Source: Salminus brasiliensis (lineage: Eukaryota; Chordata; Actinopteri; Characiformes; Bryconidae). From it: a stretch of 64,000 bases of DNA. The stretch spans positions 43,077,344 through 43,141,343 of the forward strand of contig NC_132881.1 of NCBI RefSeq assembly GCF_030463535.1, written 5' to 3'. The notes beneath the pieces were generated by a model. It was given only the letters and a program-made list of their open reading frames with translations, was not told the origin of the DNA and searched no databases. The position numbers were made by a program, and so were the translations under genes. How positions within the stretch are numbered: position 1 is the stretch's first letter; each line of letters starts with the position of its first letter. Below, in pieces: positions 1-14,000 of this stretch.

Positions 1-1540
1 AAAATAAAAATAGTTATGGTGACACGCCTATGTCAACTTATCGCTGAATTGGTATAAAAATAAAAATAAAAAATAACTGAAAGTATAACATTTATTAATT
101 AATTGATTGAATTTTGATACCTTATTCAACACAAAACAGGGTGGAAACAAAAAGCTACAGCATGTCCTGATTTTACTGGGTGTATTTAGCAAGCATACCT
201 CTGTGTATTTTTGTTTTGCTGTGCAGCTCGGAAGAACAGATAAAAATAGTCAGAGTAACAGGAGACGGCAAGAACATCACCATGAACCGTGGGAGTTGGG
301 GCGGATCTGCTGTGCCAGCTAACATGTCTATGTATGGGTAGCCCAACTGGGAACCAAACCAAATTTTGTCCCCAGGTTCCACACTGGCGCCACACAGGCC
401 CATCAGGGACAGTGTTGGGACCAGGAGAAGGCTAACACGTGCCTCCAAAAAACATTTGTACAAATCCTCTAAGAGCCCAATGCCCATGTGGAGCGTACTT
501 AGTCTATGTTCCACCCACGTGAGCCCCACACAAGCATGGCTGGAGTATGATATACCATACATACCATACATAATATTAATATGAAGTGTGTCTGTAGGAC
601 CTTTTGTCCAAACCCAGACTCATCCATTAGACTGCCAGACACAGAAGCATGATAGGCTTCCACTGTTTATTAATACCACTCACAGCTGATGGAGGAAGAT
701 CTATGAGGGACGAAATTTCCCCAGTTGACTTGTTGTTGCAGCGGTGTCTCCTATTACATACAGAGCCACGCTGGAGTTCAGTGAGCTCTTTAGAACCCAC
801 ACCCATTCTTTCACTAATGTAGGTAAAGACTGCATGGCTCAGGTGCTTGATTTTATACACCTGTGGCAATAGGACTGAATCGGACACCTGAATTCAGTGT
901 TTAAGAGGCATGTCTCAATACTTTTGTCCATATTGTTTATGTATTGGGCTCTTTTTCCAAGACTGAAAATACATGGGTAATGTCACCACCTCTACTTCCT
1001 TCTAGTGTTTTGAACAGATGCTGTCAAATAATGAGGCCGGTAAATTGCGTGTCCAGTCCAGCTGATGAATATTCACTGGTGGAGTGGACTGTGACTAGTG
1101 GGCTTACAGGAATATTACATAAGTGCTTTGCTTAATTATAGAAAGTGCTTATCTTGGGAGAGTTAGGTCCAGTAACACATTTTTTGTGATGAAGCAGTCA
1201 AGTGATTGAAGTGTAGACCTTCAGCTTTTAATTTAAGAGGTTTAACAGAAATTACATCCATGTTTCTTTTATAGTGCCTCCATTTTCACAAGCTGAGAGG
1301 TAATTGGGCAAACTAACATGATTATAAAAAGTCTGGAACCCATGGGCATCACCATATGCTGAGTTTCCCTTAACACAGCTGCTTAAGTGTTTCTGCCTCT
1401 AATTTACTGCTCAGTTATGTTTGGGTCAAGGGATTGACTCTACAAGTTTAAGAACAGCCCATGTCATTGGCTTAAGTAGCTCTTAAGTGTCTTAAGTGAG
1501 CCGTATGCTCTTTGTAGCTATCCATCTGTAGTGTGAAGCA
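1..1540. other. upstream flank, no gene recognised
   Basis: AT-rich sequence with no supportable exon. Bases 305-545 resemble the arm of the foldback element at 60.5-60.8 kb (shared stretches on the accession side include 'agcccaact', 'gccccaca' and 'gagcccaatgcccatgtgg'-like text). Bases 600-935 are a Tc1-like relic whose right edge has the CAATACTTTTGTCCATAT end seen in the MITE family. The il15 promoter and 5' UTR exon are probably here or further left. Confidence 0.5.
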
Positions 1541-2990
1541 CCATCATTTATCTTTTGCAAAATTCTACGTAACGTCTATCAGCAGTCACATTCTCGGTAA
1601 ACACCAGTGACCCAATGGATCCATGCCAAAACAGTGGTTCCATTATGTTTGTCATTCCTTCTCCATACTTCATTACACCTGGAGGAGCTTTTATGACATT
1701 CCATTCTAAATCCATAGACATTAATATGGAGTACTATTAATTAATAATATTAATTACTTGTATTAATAATATTAATATAAGTAATTTTAATATGAGAAAG
1801 CTTTCTACAGGATTTTAAATGTGTCTGTAGGACTTTTTCCCATTTATCCAGAAAAACATTTGTGAGGTCAGACACTAAAGTTAGACGAGAGGGCCAGGCT
1901 TGCAATCGTAGTTCTAGTTCATTCCAAAGATGTTAGATGCTGTTGAGGTCAGAGCTCTGTTCGGGCTAGTCAGGTTCTTCCACACCAAACTCCCCCAACC
2001 ATGTCTTTATAGCCCTTGCTTTGTGCACAGTCCTCAAATTGTTTCCACAAAGTTGGGAGCCTTAGTTGTCCAGAATGTCTTGGTTTGCTGAAGCAGGAAC
2101 TGGAACAACCCTATAGCATTATCCCTCCTCCACCAAACTTTACAGCTGGCACAGTGCAGTCAGGCAGGTGACGTTCTCCTAGCATTTGCCAAACCCAGAC
2201 TTGTCCATCAGACTGCCAGATAGAGAAGCATGATACACCACTCCATCTAATGTTTGCCTTTGTGCTTGGTGATGAAAGGCTTGAATGCCATTGCTCAGCC
2301 ATTAAAACCCATGCTATGAAGCTCTTAGCGAATGGTTTTGTGCTGATGTTAATGCCAGAGGAGGTTTGACACAAGAGAGCATTGGAGACTTTCCATGTCA
2401 TTGCCTTCAGAAGCTCTTAGGTTTCTTTTGCTTTATGTTCTTGGTCGTTATCCATCTGTAGTGTGGAGCACTATCATTTAAGCTTTGCAGCATTTGACTG
2501 AATATGAGCAGAAAGTATTGCTTTATGCACTCCAGTCACATTGTTTAGGAATGCGAAGATCAAAAAGTTCCACATAGCTGCTATCAGCAGGCACATTCTT
2601 GGTAAACACCAGTGATCCAGTTCCATTGGCAGGCATACATGCCAATGCCATGCCAAAACAGTTCATCCCAAAGGTGTTGATGGGGTTAAGGTCAGGGCTC
2701 TGTGTGGGCCTGTCAAGTCTTTCCACACCAAACTCCCCTAGCCATGTCTTAATAGACCTTGCTTTGTGCACTGGGACACAAAACTGTTGGGCCTTCCCCA
2801 AACTGTTTTCAGAAAGTTGGAAGCCACAGTTATCCAGAATGTCTTGGTCTGCTGACGCATTAAGATTTCCCTTAACTGGAACTAAGGGGCCTTTAGGCCA
2901 ACACATGAAAAACAATCCCATAGCATTATCCCTCCTCCACCAAACGTTACAGCTGACACAGTTCAGTCAGGAAGGAAAAGACTGTAGTTC
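1540..2990 (-). mobile_element. Tc1/mariner transposase relics (two overlapping partial copies)
   Basis: Minus-strand reading shows two decayed partial copies of one Tc1-family transposase gene, at about 2410-1560 and 2960-2420. Recognisable pieces are [53 protein letters not shown] and SPDLNPI, the region that carries the last catalytic residues of Tc1 DDE/D transposases. Frames are broken by stops and deletions and no intact N-terminal helix-turn-helix was found. It lies just upstream of il15 exon 1. It is inactive. Confidence 0.75.
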
Positions 2991-3135
2991 TTACATGGTT
3001 AATTTTTTATAGCCTGCACTCCAAACACATTAATTGCTTTAGTTTTAATCCATTGAGACGGTGTACAGACGGGATAGAACTGACATATAGCATAAAACTA
3101 TTATTATTATTTTATTTATTTATTTATTTACACAG

Positions 3136-3178
3136 ATCTTGCCATGGCAATGGCTTTTTACTGTGGGAACTACCTAAG
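3136..3178 (+). CDS. il15: il15 coding exon 1 (leader start)
   Basis: A T-rich tract and acceptor CACAG end at 3135 and a donor GTAAGAG starts at 3179. The coding part begins at 3144 in a strong Kozak context (gccATGg); a second in-frame ATG lies at 3150. It encodes MAMAFYCGNYL plus two bases (AG), and exon 2 opens with the single base C needed to complete a serine codon. The acceptor implies an upstream untranslated exon that I could not find. The 8.1-kb intron that follows could hide a further exon, so this start is likely but not proven. Confidence 0.6.
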
Positions 3179-6100
3179 GTAAGAGTGTAATAGGTGTAAT
3201 ACTGGATTAACAAATTCCTGTAATTTAAGTACATAAAAGGATGCAATGTCAAAATGGAAGGGTAATACCCACTTTACCCACAGCGATAAAGGCTATTATT
3301 ACATAGATACAGACTATTATTTTAACAACTATATTTTAAGATCTAAATGTAGATGAGCCAGCGTTGGAGAAGAAATTCTAATACAGGGCATTATCTTGTT
3401 ATTGTGTTAGTTGCAGGCTACTGGCTATTTGTTTCTAAAACACCTGAAGGTCTTCATATTGTGAAGTGTAAAAAGTTGTATATATTATATTTCATGAACG
3501 TGGATCCTACATGGCTTTGTATTTCTGTATTTTTTTTTCTCATTGTCTTCTAGAACATCAGAACTAGAACTACAACAGATCCTTATCTTGCCTGTAAACT
3601 TTTGCTTTATTGTCTTCCAAAGGAAGTAATATGGTTACCACACCTATGCTTTTCTTGAAGGGACACCTAATATTGATAGATCGAGATGGTAGTTCTCTTC
3701 GTAGATCCACACTTTAAAGAAATCTTGAGAAACAATGTAAAAAGGCTTATTTCTGCATTAAAATATTATGTATATTTAAAAAAAGTAGCATTGCATTTAC
3801 AAAATAACTTTTGTCTTATTTTAATTTAGCTGGAGATTTTTTTGCCATGCTGTTTTTCATATTCTAAGAACAGCTAAAAAGGAAGTGTGCAAAGCTACAG
3901 CCATCACCAGATTTCTGTGGTAGAAAAAATAAAGAGTGCTGCTAAGATGTTCTATTTTTAGAAGATGGGGCCCAGGAAAGCATATACAGAGAAAAAATTG
4001 AGGGCCTAAAATTGAGCCTTGGGGTATACCACTAGTAAGGGTGAGTGAATTTCCTAGTTTCATAATTTTATTGAAAATGTTTTATCCTTGAGGTAAGAAC
4101 AGAACTTAAGGCTGATTTAACCTTCATAACTTTATCAGTTAATATTAGGCATCCCTTTAGAACTGTGCAGTGACATACTGAAACACCAGCTCTAACACTG
4201 CAACTCCAATATCCATCTGTTTCTCTGTATACTTTGTTAGCTTCCTTTTACTCTGTTCTTCAAGATAGAATGGACAATGAGCATAGAAACTAGGTGATGG
4301 TGTTAATAGTATGACTTGTCAGTGTGTATATATATATATATATATATATTATTTTATATATTTGTATATTATATATTTCCATATACATATTAGATATGCA
4401 GAATGTTTCCCACCAAATATCACTAAAATAGATGGAACGCCAGTAGTTTGTTGAAGGGGGTAGTGTGGTGCTTTTTGGTGTATTTAATAGTGATATTTTC
4501 AGCTGAGAGGTTGAAAATAATAATAATAATTAATAGAGATATTTTCCTGCCTGAAAGAGGTCAACATCCTCTGCACAACATCAGAATAGATGAAAGTGCA
4601 CCTAAAATGTAGGAGGTCTTAGCAATCCTTTAAACCTTTACTAAAGAAAAGATTTGGCTCAGGTCAACATGTTCCACAACTAGCCTAGTGTCTCGTCTGC
4701 ACTCTGCACTCAGCTTTTAATGGAGCTTTTAAGGCAGCTCAGTGATTCATTTGAATTCCATATATTAGCTCTAGTAAGAGTCTTTATGTGCATGATTTTT
4801 ATGTTAGATACAGATAAACATCTAAAACAATGGTATCCACAGTAGGTAGGATGTCGTGGTTTGGGGGGGTTGTAGGTTCAACTGAAAGGAACTGGTTATT
4901 AAGGCTATTTATTGGTCTCGGCTAGTAAATGTGGTAATTTAAATGTGGTAATTTACTAGTATGTAAATAATGTGGATATTAATGTATTAATGTATGCTGT
5001 AGCTACAGGTTTGAGAGATGTGTCCTCCCTTGTACATACACATTGCCACAGCTCTAAATTTTAGGCATACTTGAGACCCCCAGCCACAACATCCTAACTA
5101 CGATGGATACCTGAGCGTCCCCAGCGTTCTTTTAGATCACCCCCTAGCATTTGGATCAAATGGTTCTAAGAAGCTAATCAGCACACATTCAACCCACTGA
5201 AAAATCCAGATTTTTGACTGGTACTGTAGGTAACACTGGGCTGCTGTTGTTATTCATTTTAACCCTCATATATTTATTTATAACCCTCTACAATTGATTA
5301 TTACATCCCTTGTAATGTTAATAGTCCCAGATTCTACATTATACTCTAACTGTGTATGTATCAACATTAGCATCGACAGAGATCTACATGTTGGAAATTA
5401 ATGTTGACCCAAAATTCCCATACGGGTGCATGTCTAATCTCAGTCTGTTTAAGTTCCTATGATGCTAGTTGGTGGGGCATAATCTTACAATATTTATTAG
5501 CCAAGGGCAATAAAACACGTGGCAAAAAGCCAGCGTGCATGTGGATGACATTCACTATGTGGACAAAAGTATTAGGACATCTGCTCTTTCATTGTTTATT
5601 CAGAAATCGAGGGTATTAAAAGAGCTTATTCTGCTTTTGTTTGGAGTAACAGCCTCTACTGTCCAGGGCAGCAGGCTTTCTGCTAGATTTCTGAGAAGCG
5701 TTGCTGTGAGGATTTGCTTACATTCAGCAACAAGAGTGTTAGTGAGGTCAGGATGTTGGATAATCACCATCCTACCCAATCACTGACTCCTTAACCCACC
5801 CCAAAAGTATTAGAGGGAGTACCAGCCATCATTGCAGAGAACAGAGTTCTTCCACTGCTTCACAGCCCAATGCTGGGGGACTTTATACCCCTCTAGCCCA
5901 CACCAAGCATTAGGCATGGTGCCAATAAAAGTTTATTTGCTTCAGAGAGTCCTATTCTATTGGCAGTACTTCTCTTCAGGGACTAGACTCAAAGGTGTGT
6001 GTTTGTGTGCATTTGCAACTTAAAGTAGCTGTTGGTTGTTGAACTTTTACAGGGCCTTTGTCTGGAGCTGGAACCTCATTGAGCATCTTTGTGGTCTAGA

Positions 6101-8035
6101 TGAAGGTAACTGTCACAGTACTAATGGAAAATGAGATGACCTTTCTGGTTTATTGTTGTTGGCTGCATTTTCCTGCCCTACCCAGTCTTGCTTTCATGAC
6201 ATGCAGTACTTCGGGCAGTCCTCACCCTATGAAAACAAATATGCACATTGCACACAACACACAACTAAACTCATTTGGTGTGGCGCAACAGATAACACCT
6301 ACTACTGAGCTACCACACCATGTGGGAGACTGGGGTTCGATTCCCAGTCTGGGTGACTGCTGCGCTACACCAATAAGAGTCCTTGGGCAAGACTCCTAAC
6401 ACTACGTTGGCCCACCTCTGTAATACGAGTAACATTGTAAGTCGCTCTGGATAAGATTGTCAGCTAAATGCCATAAATGTAAATGTAATGAATGTAACGT
6501 CAGTTACTCATCTGCTCAATGACCTACCTACTCAAACCAATCCTGTTTAGCCTGTTTCAGCACCATTGCAGATGATTGTGAAAACCAGGTTTCTAAAAAT
6601 GTGGCCTGTTAATCATGTGATATCTCAAGTGTCTGTTCAGCCCAAGGTCTTACCACTGAAGCTTTTCCCAGTTGCTACAAAATCCTGGGTTCTTGGGCAG
6701 GTGTCATGGTCTTGGACACCACAGCTCTTTTAGCCCTAAGCCTAGAAGAACCACTTTTGATTCCATAAGGAACCATGTTGGGAATAGAGGTGTGTGAATG
6801 TGAGAAACTATTAAATGATGTCAATTTGACATCTAGAAGAAGTCTCACATTGGGCCTGTTTAAATTTGGCACTTAATATGTCGTCCAGATATAACGTCAC
6901 GATTTGTTTGCTTTATACTCCTTTTACACCTGGCCACATCTGTTAGGCCAGTGGTCTCCAGTCCTGCTCCCGGAGAACTACATTATATGTCCAGATGTTT
7001 GTGGACACCACTTCTAATGAATGCATTCAGCTACTTTAAGTTGCACCCATTGCTGACACAGATGCACAAATGCATACACACATCTCGCCTCTACAGTCCC
7101 TGTAGAGAAGCACTGCCAATAGAATAGGACTCTCTGGAGCAGATCAAGATGAAGCAATTGACACCATGACTAATTCCAGATGTGGTATAGAGAGGGTATA
7201 AAGCCCCCCAGCATTGAGCTGTGGAGAAGTGGACCTGTGTTCTCTGGAATGATGGATGGTGCTCCATCCAAGACTTTTGGGGTGAGTTGAGGAGTTGAGA
7301 ATGAGGTCCAACATCCGCACATCACTAATTTTGTTCTCGTTAAATGCTATCAAATCCTCACAGCAATGCTCATCCAAAATCTAGTAGAAAGCCTTCTTCC
7401 CTGGACAGTAGAGACAGTTACTCCAGCAAAAGCAGGACAAACTCCTTTTTAGGCCTACCCTTGAGTTCAGAAGAAACAATGAACGAGCAGGTGTCCCAAT
7501 ACTTTTGTCAATGTCCAAAATGTCCAAAAAGTGTACCTTTTTGAATCCAGCCCTGATCCACCCCACCTGATCCAACTAATTACTTCAGCCCTCAGAAGTC
7601 CTTAATTGGCTGAATGTGGTGGAATTTGCACCAACTTCTAAGCAAGCCCATGAAGGACTTCTCTTCTAAATTGTCCTGAGAGGAACCTGTGCAGTTTTAT
7701 AAGACCTGAAGAGAGAAAGCAGTTTCAGTTCTTGTGCCACTTATGCTATGAACGCATCCTAAGATGTATGCAGCCAGTGTTATAATTTGGTCAAGGTTTT
7801 AGTCTTTCAATAAAAACTCAGCAAGTCTGATGAAATGTCGACTCTACAGGAGAGGGGAAAAACCTTCTTAACTTTCAATGGAAGTCAATGTGAACAAGAT
7901 TTTATTCCAGGTAATTTTGGAGCATTTCTATTGGTCCATTCATCATAAAATTTGGACACAATAAAGAAAACAACAGCTTGATGAAATACAAATTATGTGG
8001 AACGAGTGAAAATGCCAAAAATGCAAGACAATAAT

Positions 8036-8066
<31 letters not shown>

Positions 8067-11000
8067 GTGGAAATGGTATTTCGAAAAAAGTACCATCAGA
8101 TCAAAATGATGCTCATGATTCATAGTGGTTCATCAGTGTGTTTGAAATGAGAGTTTTGAAAAGACACATGTTAGTTCACTGTTCAGATGGCATTTATTGG
8201 TGTATTATTATATCAGGTGACAGTAGCAGTTCTGCCAAGTAGCACTTTGTTTGTCATTACTTCAATTACTACATCAAAACATGTCAACCCCTGAATAGCG
8301 TTGTTTTTTTTTTAATTATGAATTTTTACTTGTTTAGACATGAGGTACAGAAATCAAACTGTGATCACAATTATGTAATTATTGTCTCAGGAAAGCCCTG
8401 AAAAAACCCATCAAACCTAACAATGAACAACCAGGTCTCCCAATACTTGTCCATGTCCAAACAATGTACTTTCCAGCAGATTTTGGATCCAGCGCTGATC
8501 CACCCCACCTGACCTAACCTAATTACTTCAGCCTTCAGAAATCCTTTATTGTCTGAATGTGGTGAAAAACATTCCCTGTATGAAAGTGTCGGCAAACATA
8601 TCTATATACCCATATCTAATAAAGACTCTAGATGACATGAAATTGCGGTCAGAAGTCATAAATCATAAAAGTAAACCAATTTCCCCACCAATGTTTCCCA
8701 CATATACATTGCCACAGTCCCACAACTTGGGCCTATCAATCCACCCACCCCCTCTCCAGCCATGACATCCTAATTATGATGGTCACCCTAGCATTTGGTT
8801 CAAAAGTTTTTAAGATGATGACGAGCACATGTTCAGCCAGGTGTCTCTGAACTTTTGACTGGTACTGCTTGTTATTAGATGCTAGCATTTGTACTGCCAG
8901 AAGTAATCTTGCTCCATTTGGGGGTAAGAAGGCCCTTATGGATGTTATGGCCAATGATTGGTTTAATAGGAAGGTCAAGCCCCTTGTGTCTTAGAAGTAT
9001 GGTAGGGACATGTTTCTCTTGAAATTAGGGATGGGCAGTTTGCTATAGTAGCAAAGTTTCATAAAATGTCTGATAAATTGGACTCATTTATTTATGTATA
9101 GAAAGTGATGGTTCTAGCTAACCATGGTTTTACTTTCTTTGTTGTAATTAGTTTGTTAAGTTAGCTTTAGTAAAGTTAAGGGTCTTTAAGGCATCATCAG
9201 TAATTATTTGGGGAGTTTGGATTATTGGCAGGTACAATAAAGAGGTTGTAGGAAGGCTTATTTATTTGTTTATTTATTTTCCCAATATTAGCATGTTGGG
9301 GAGGGGGTGTTTTAGTTATTGTAACTATAATAAAAAGTCATAGTTTTTTGTGTTATTTCTTCCAGCAGAGTTCTCCATACTGACTTCTGTATTTAGTAGC
9401 GTCTAAACTTAGAGGTATCTTTTGGATCTTAGCCAATACAAATGAGCTAAGGGTATTTTCTGAGTAAACAGTGAAGCACTTCTGCTGGAGGAGAACATGA
9501 ACATATAAGAATGTAATGTAAATGTTCCTGTAGGTGTAATGTAATGGTGTCCCAATACTTTTGTCCATATAGCCTATGTGTTAGAGGTCTACAAGGAGCA
9601 TGAATGTGAAACCAAAACCCTAACCCATATTAACATGTTGGGGAGGGGGTGTTTTAATTATTGTAACTATAAGTTATAGTTTTTTTATGTTATTTCTTCC
9701 AGCAGAGACTCTTTCTCTCCCCGTTGGTCTTAACTGGTTGATGTGTGAGTGACAGTGGAGACCTCAGGCTCATTTTAAGGTGTATAAAAATGCAAACGAA
9801 TAAATAAAGGACTGTGTTAGTGTGTATTTACTGACTTTTTTCATCATACCATTTTATGATATATTAAAAAAGCCAACTATACAATAAAAGGTTACGTATT
9901 AGTCACGATTAGATCTGGAGAACTGGCATTTTATCATTAGGATTTGCTTTGGTGACATTTGGCAAGCATCCACATTTGGCTACACATGCTTGTCTTAGTA
10001 AAGACGATGTTTTATGCTTTCCTATCTGGGTTCTGTATGAGTGAAAGCTCAGAAGGTAACCTGAGTAGCCCGGATTATATCTAATATCTCATCCAGGATG
10101 AATAAGGCTGATTTGAACTACTGAAGTTCTCCTTTTTACTTCACTGTTTATCCTGCATTGACTGCCAAGACTCTGGGAGATTTCCTACAATGCTGCAGAA
10201 AGGGGAACAGCCCTTCCTGTCCTCTCATGTTGCCCAGATTGTGTTCGATTGCGAGATAACAAGTTTGCACTTGATTCATTCCTGGGCCTGTCAGCGCCCT
10301 GCTAACTCCAGTCTGCTACAAGAATCAAATACATCTGTCATCTCTAAAGAATTCCTGATCATTATCGAAGCCACAATTATAGACAAACACAATCTACCTA
10401 AACTAATAACACACCAGCCGTTTTCTGTTCGTACCTTTGTATGAGCCCATTGGGTAATCATCCACAGTGCAGGCTAGAAAAAGTAAGTGAACTTACTTTT
10501 CCTAGAGTTTAATAAGCTGCAGATCATCTTTGGCAGCGAGTGCTGAGGTGCATAGTGCATAAATGTCTCCAACGCTCTGCAGTTATTAAGTCCAAACCTG
10601 CTGTTAGAGCTGCAAAGGCGGAACAACTCCAGTTTAATGCTAATATTCCTTTAAGATCCACTGAAAGACAAGCATCCAGGCATTTTTCTGTCCTGGCACC
10701 AAAGATTGAAGTTCCCCTGGGTGTCCGAAGAGTATTTGGACGATGTGTAGTGCTGAGTATCATGGTCTCCATACTGACTTCTGTATTTAATAGCATCTAA
10801 ACTTAGAGGTATCTTTTGGATCTTAGCCAATACAAACTAGCTAAGGGTATTTTCTGAGTAAACAGTAAAGCACGTCTGCTGGAGAAGAACATGAACATAT
10901 AAGAATGTAATGTAAATGTTCCTGTAGGTGTAATGTAATGGTGTCCCAATACTTTTGTCCATATAGCCTATGTGTTAGAGGTCTACAAGGAGCACAGATG

Positions 11001-14000
11001 TGAAGCCAAAACCCTACCTGAACCGATTTGGCCGGACCGGTTCTGTGAAACAGTATAATAGTCCCCCTCTGTGAAGTGTTGTTAAATACTGTTATACAAG
11101 TGTGATTCATGACATCTTGAAATCTTTACTACATCTCAGTCTTTTTCAGAAATTCAAGCATCAGTTTAAATATTAGATCCTCTACCTCATGTCATTTTAT
11201 ATATATATGCAAATGTTTGAAATGAATGAAGTTTAATGCTTTTTGCTGTTTTTTTGTATCTCTCCAGCTGCCTGGGCGTATTTTGGACCACTGTGGATGC
11301 TCACGCTACTGCCAGCTTAGAAGAGATCAGAGACGTGCTGCAAGAAATGAAACACATATTTGATGTAAGACATATGAAGATATAAATCTCATGGGATATT
11401 ACTTGTGTAACACTAACGACAGCCTTCCTGTGGCGCTTTTTAATTTTTTTTTTAAATTTGTATTTGTTCAAAATATGCACATATTTCATTATTGTAAGCT
11501 AGGGCTTGGCAGTATGACCAAAAGTGTGTCTTGGCATATTTTTAAAGATACAGGGTTCAAACCATGGAGAAAACTAAAAACGGGCAAAAATACAGTAAAT
11601 AGTTTTCATTTGACAGCAGTGATATATAAATAAAAACATGTTGGGTTCATCATGTATATAGTGAAGGCTTTGGGCACTATAGGGGTTGCTTGCTCAATGG
11701 GACTGCATTGAGATGGCCAAACCGTCAGGTGATCTATTATTAAATTATGAAAATTGAAGACCAGATCAAATATATTGATAATACAAAAACTGTATTTTAG
11801 ATGCATGTCTTATTTGGTTTGTGGTCTTACCAAATAAGGGTTTATATACCCTTTATAAACTTTCAGACTTAATAAACATAGCTTAACATAAATATTACCT
11901 TTTTGGGCAGGGTTGTAATACGCAGGTGGTTTTGATTTGGATTTAGTTTTAGTCTTTTGACTAAATTGCTTATTAGTTTTAGTCATGTTTTAGTTTAGTT
12001 AATTTTAGTTAGTTTTAGTCGACGGAAAAAAAGTCACTTATTTTAATAAATAAAAAATAAATCTGTTACATTTAATACATTTAATAACACGTTAACATCT
12101 GAAGTGTATTTATGCAATATTTAAATTGTGTTTAAATATTTACAAGAGCCCATTCAGAACCGAGTGGAGGCTAGCGCTGATGCTAATACACACACCACAT
12201 TACCCCACTTAGGCTGTGCCTATAGGCACCTTTACGCTGATAAAATCACTATAACCCATGGCCTCGAGTAACTTATGGCTTTATTTTACTGTGCACTTAG
12301 CTGCAATGATCAGAGCTGCTTCTTTTGAGATCTAGGGCATTATGCTTATCCTGCTTTTGCTGGAGTGACACTCTCTAGGGAAGGCCTTTCTACTAGATTT
12401 TGGAACATTTGATTGCATTTGGCAACAAGACCGTAAGTGACGTTGGATGATCCCTCGACTTCCGACTTTATATCCCTCTAGCCCAGGCCTGGCATTAGAC
12501 AGCATGGTGCCAGCAGATTCATGTTTATCTGCTCTAGAGAATCATATTCTGTAGACAATACATTTTTACAAGTATGACACACATTAACTATAAGGGGTGT
12601 CCACAAACATTTGGACATATAGTGTATTTTAATGTGGCGTATTTCTGTATTCTATTTTGTAAATGCAAACATGTAACAATCTATGTTTGTTTTTAGAAGT
12701 CAGATGCCCGCTTGTATGCACCAGAGGACAATAACAATGTAAGTTCATTTGAGTGATTCTTTTTTTGAAATCTTTAGCATAATACAGGCCTTATAATTTA
12801 GCTAATTACAGTTACTAATTAAGATGTAACTATCATATAAGTTATATCTAATACAGCATAATATGAGGCTAATTATACGTTTATTTGAAAACAGATATTA
12901 TCAGTATTTAGGGATGCCCATGCCAGGTCCAATGAATTGGGATTGGAGCTGATCCAGACATATTTTCATGTATCGGATATGGCCTATTTTAATCCCAATC
13001 CAGTTCTGAGTCTTTGTTTTAACCACGGTGTTCAGAGTGTCATCTGGTGTCCTCATAATATCAGACCTTTTATAAAACTCTCACTGAAACGCTCTGTTTT
13101 AGCAGCAGGAGAACCGGACAACCGCTTGCTTTTCTCTGTTTTTTTAAACCAGCACTAAAGAACCCATTCAGAACCAAGTGGAGGCTAATGCTAATGCTAA
13201 CACACACACTTACGCTATAGAAACCACAATCACACACACAGCACATTCACCCACTATAAACCAGCTTTTACACACCAGTATCAGTCTAGAGGGTGTACCT
13301 CTATACATAGACACACAGGAAGTGATTAGACTGCAGTGTTGTAAAGCAGCTGGGAGCTGATTGGTCAGGGAGGAGATCAGACTGGATTATAGGATATTAA
13401 ACACTATAAAACAGTCATTTTAAGAAAAGTCTCAACTAAACTAAATTAATCATTCCAGAAAGTCTGATTATAGAAACTGATGCTAAAATTAAAGGGATTT
13501 TATTGAACCTATTAATCAGCAGCTCATCTGATCTAAGCTGTGGAGCTGGATTATTATTTATACACACACAGAGATCAGATCAGTATCGGCTGATACTCAG
13601 CATTAAGGGACTCAGATCAGGACATCCCTAACAGTATTTCCTGTTATTTCAGGATTATCAAGGATCCTTAAGACATTCACTGTGTATTAAATTAAACCAG
13701 AATATTGATGGATGGCTGGAGGACAGCAGAACTGAATCAAAACCAGACTTATTGTGTGTAATTAAGTGTGTGTGATGTGTCTTAACGTGTATAAAAAGCA
13801 CTAAATTGAATTTATTTTTAAAATCACCCTCATAATGATGTTCTCCATCTTCAGCTGCAGGACTGCAGTTCTAAATTATTGTACTGCTATCTGCTGGAGT
13901 TATACGTCATCGCAAATGAAGAAGGCGCCGATCCGAATAACATCCATATCATATTCACCAATAAAAAAAAGTACGAAACCTGCGCTCAGGTAAGCCCGAT

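Larger units (their letters stand above)
3179..11267 (+). other. il15 intron 1, repeat filled
   Basis: An 8.1-kb intron. It holds a LINE-like scrap (3970-4200), a TA tract (4326-4350), MITE copies (5553-6031 forward, 6981-7516 reverse, 8380-8570 partial), a SINE (6275-6498), a poly-T run (8041-8066), a tandem duplication (9281-9711) and a second copy of its middle part (10767-11013). Bases 10500-10760 contain a LINE-like scrap sharing text with the LINE at 59.98 kb. No further il15 exon could be supported. Confidence 0.6.

Noticed and set aside
3353..3553. 66-residue hydrophobic frame starting MSQRWRR, as an il15 leader
   Set aside because: No donor in the right phase follows a plausible leader. 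Exon 1 at 3136-3178 has better splice sites and fits exon 2.
10190..10444. 84-codon open frame upstream of il15 exon 2
   Set aside because: It has no signal peptide, no splice fit with exon 2 and no recognisable family.
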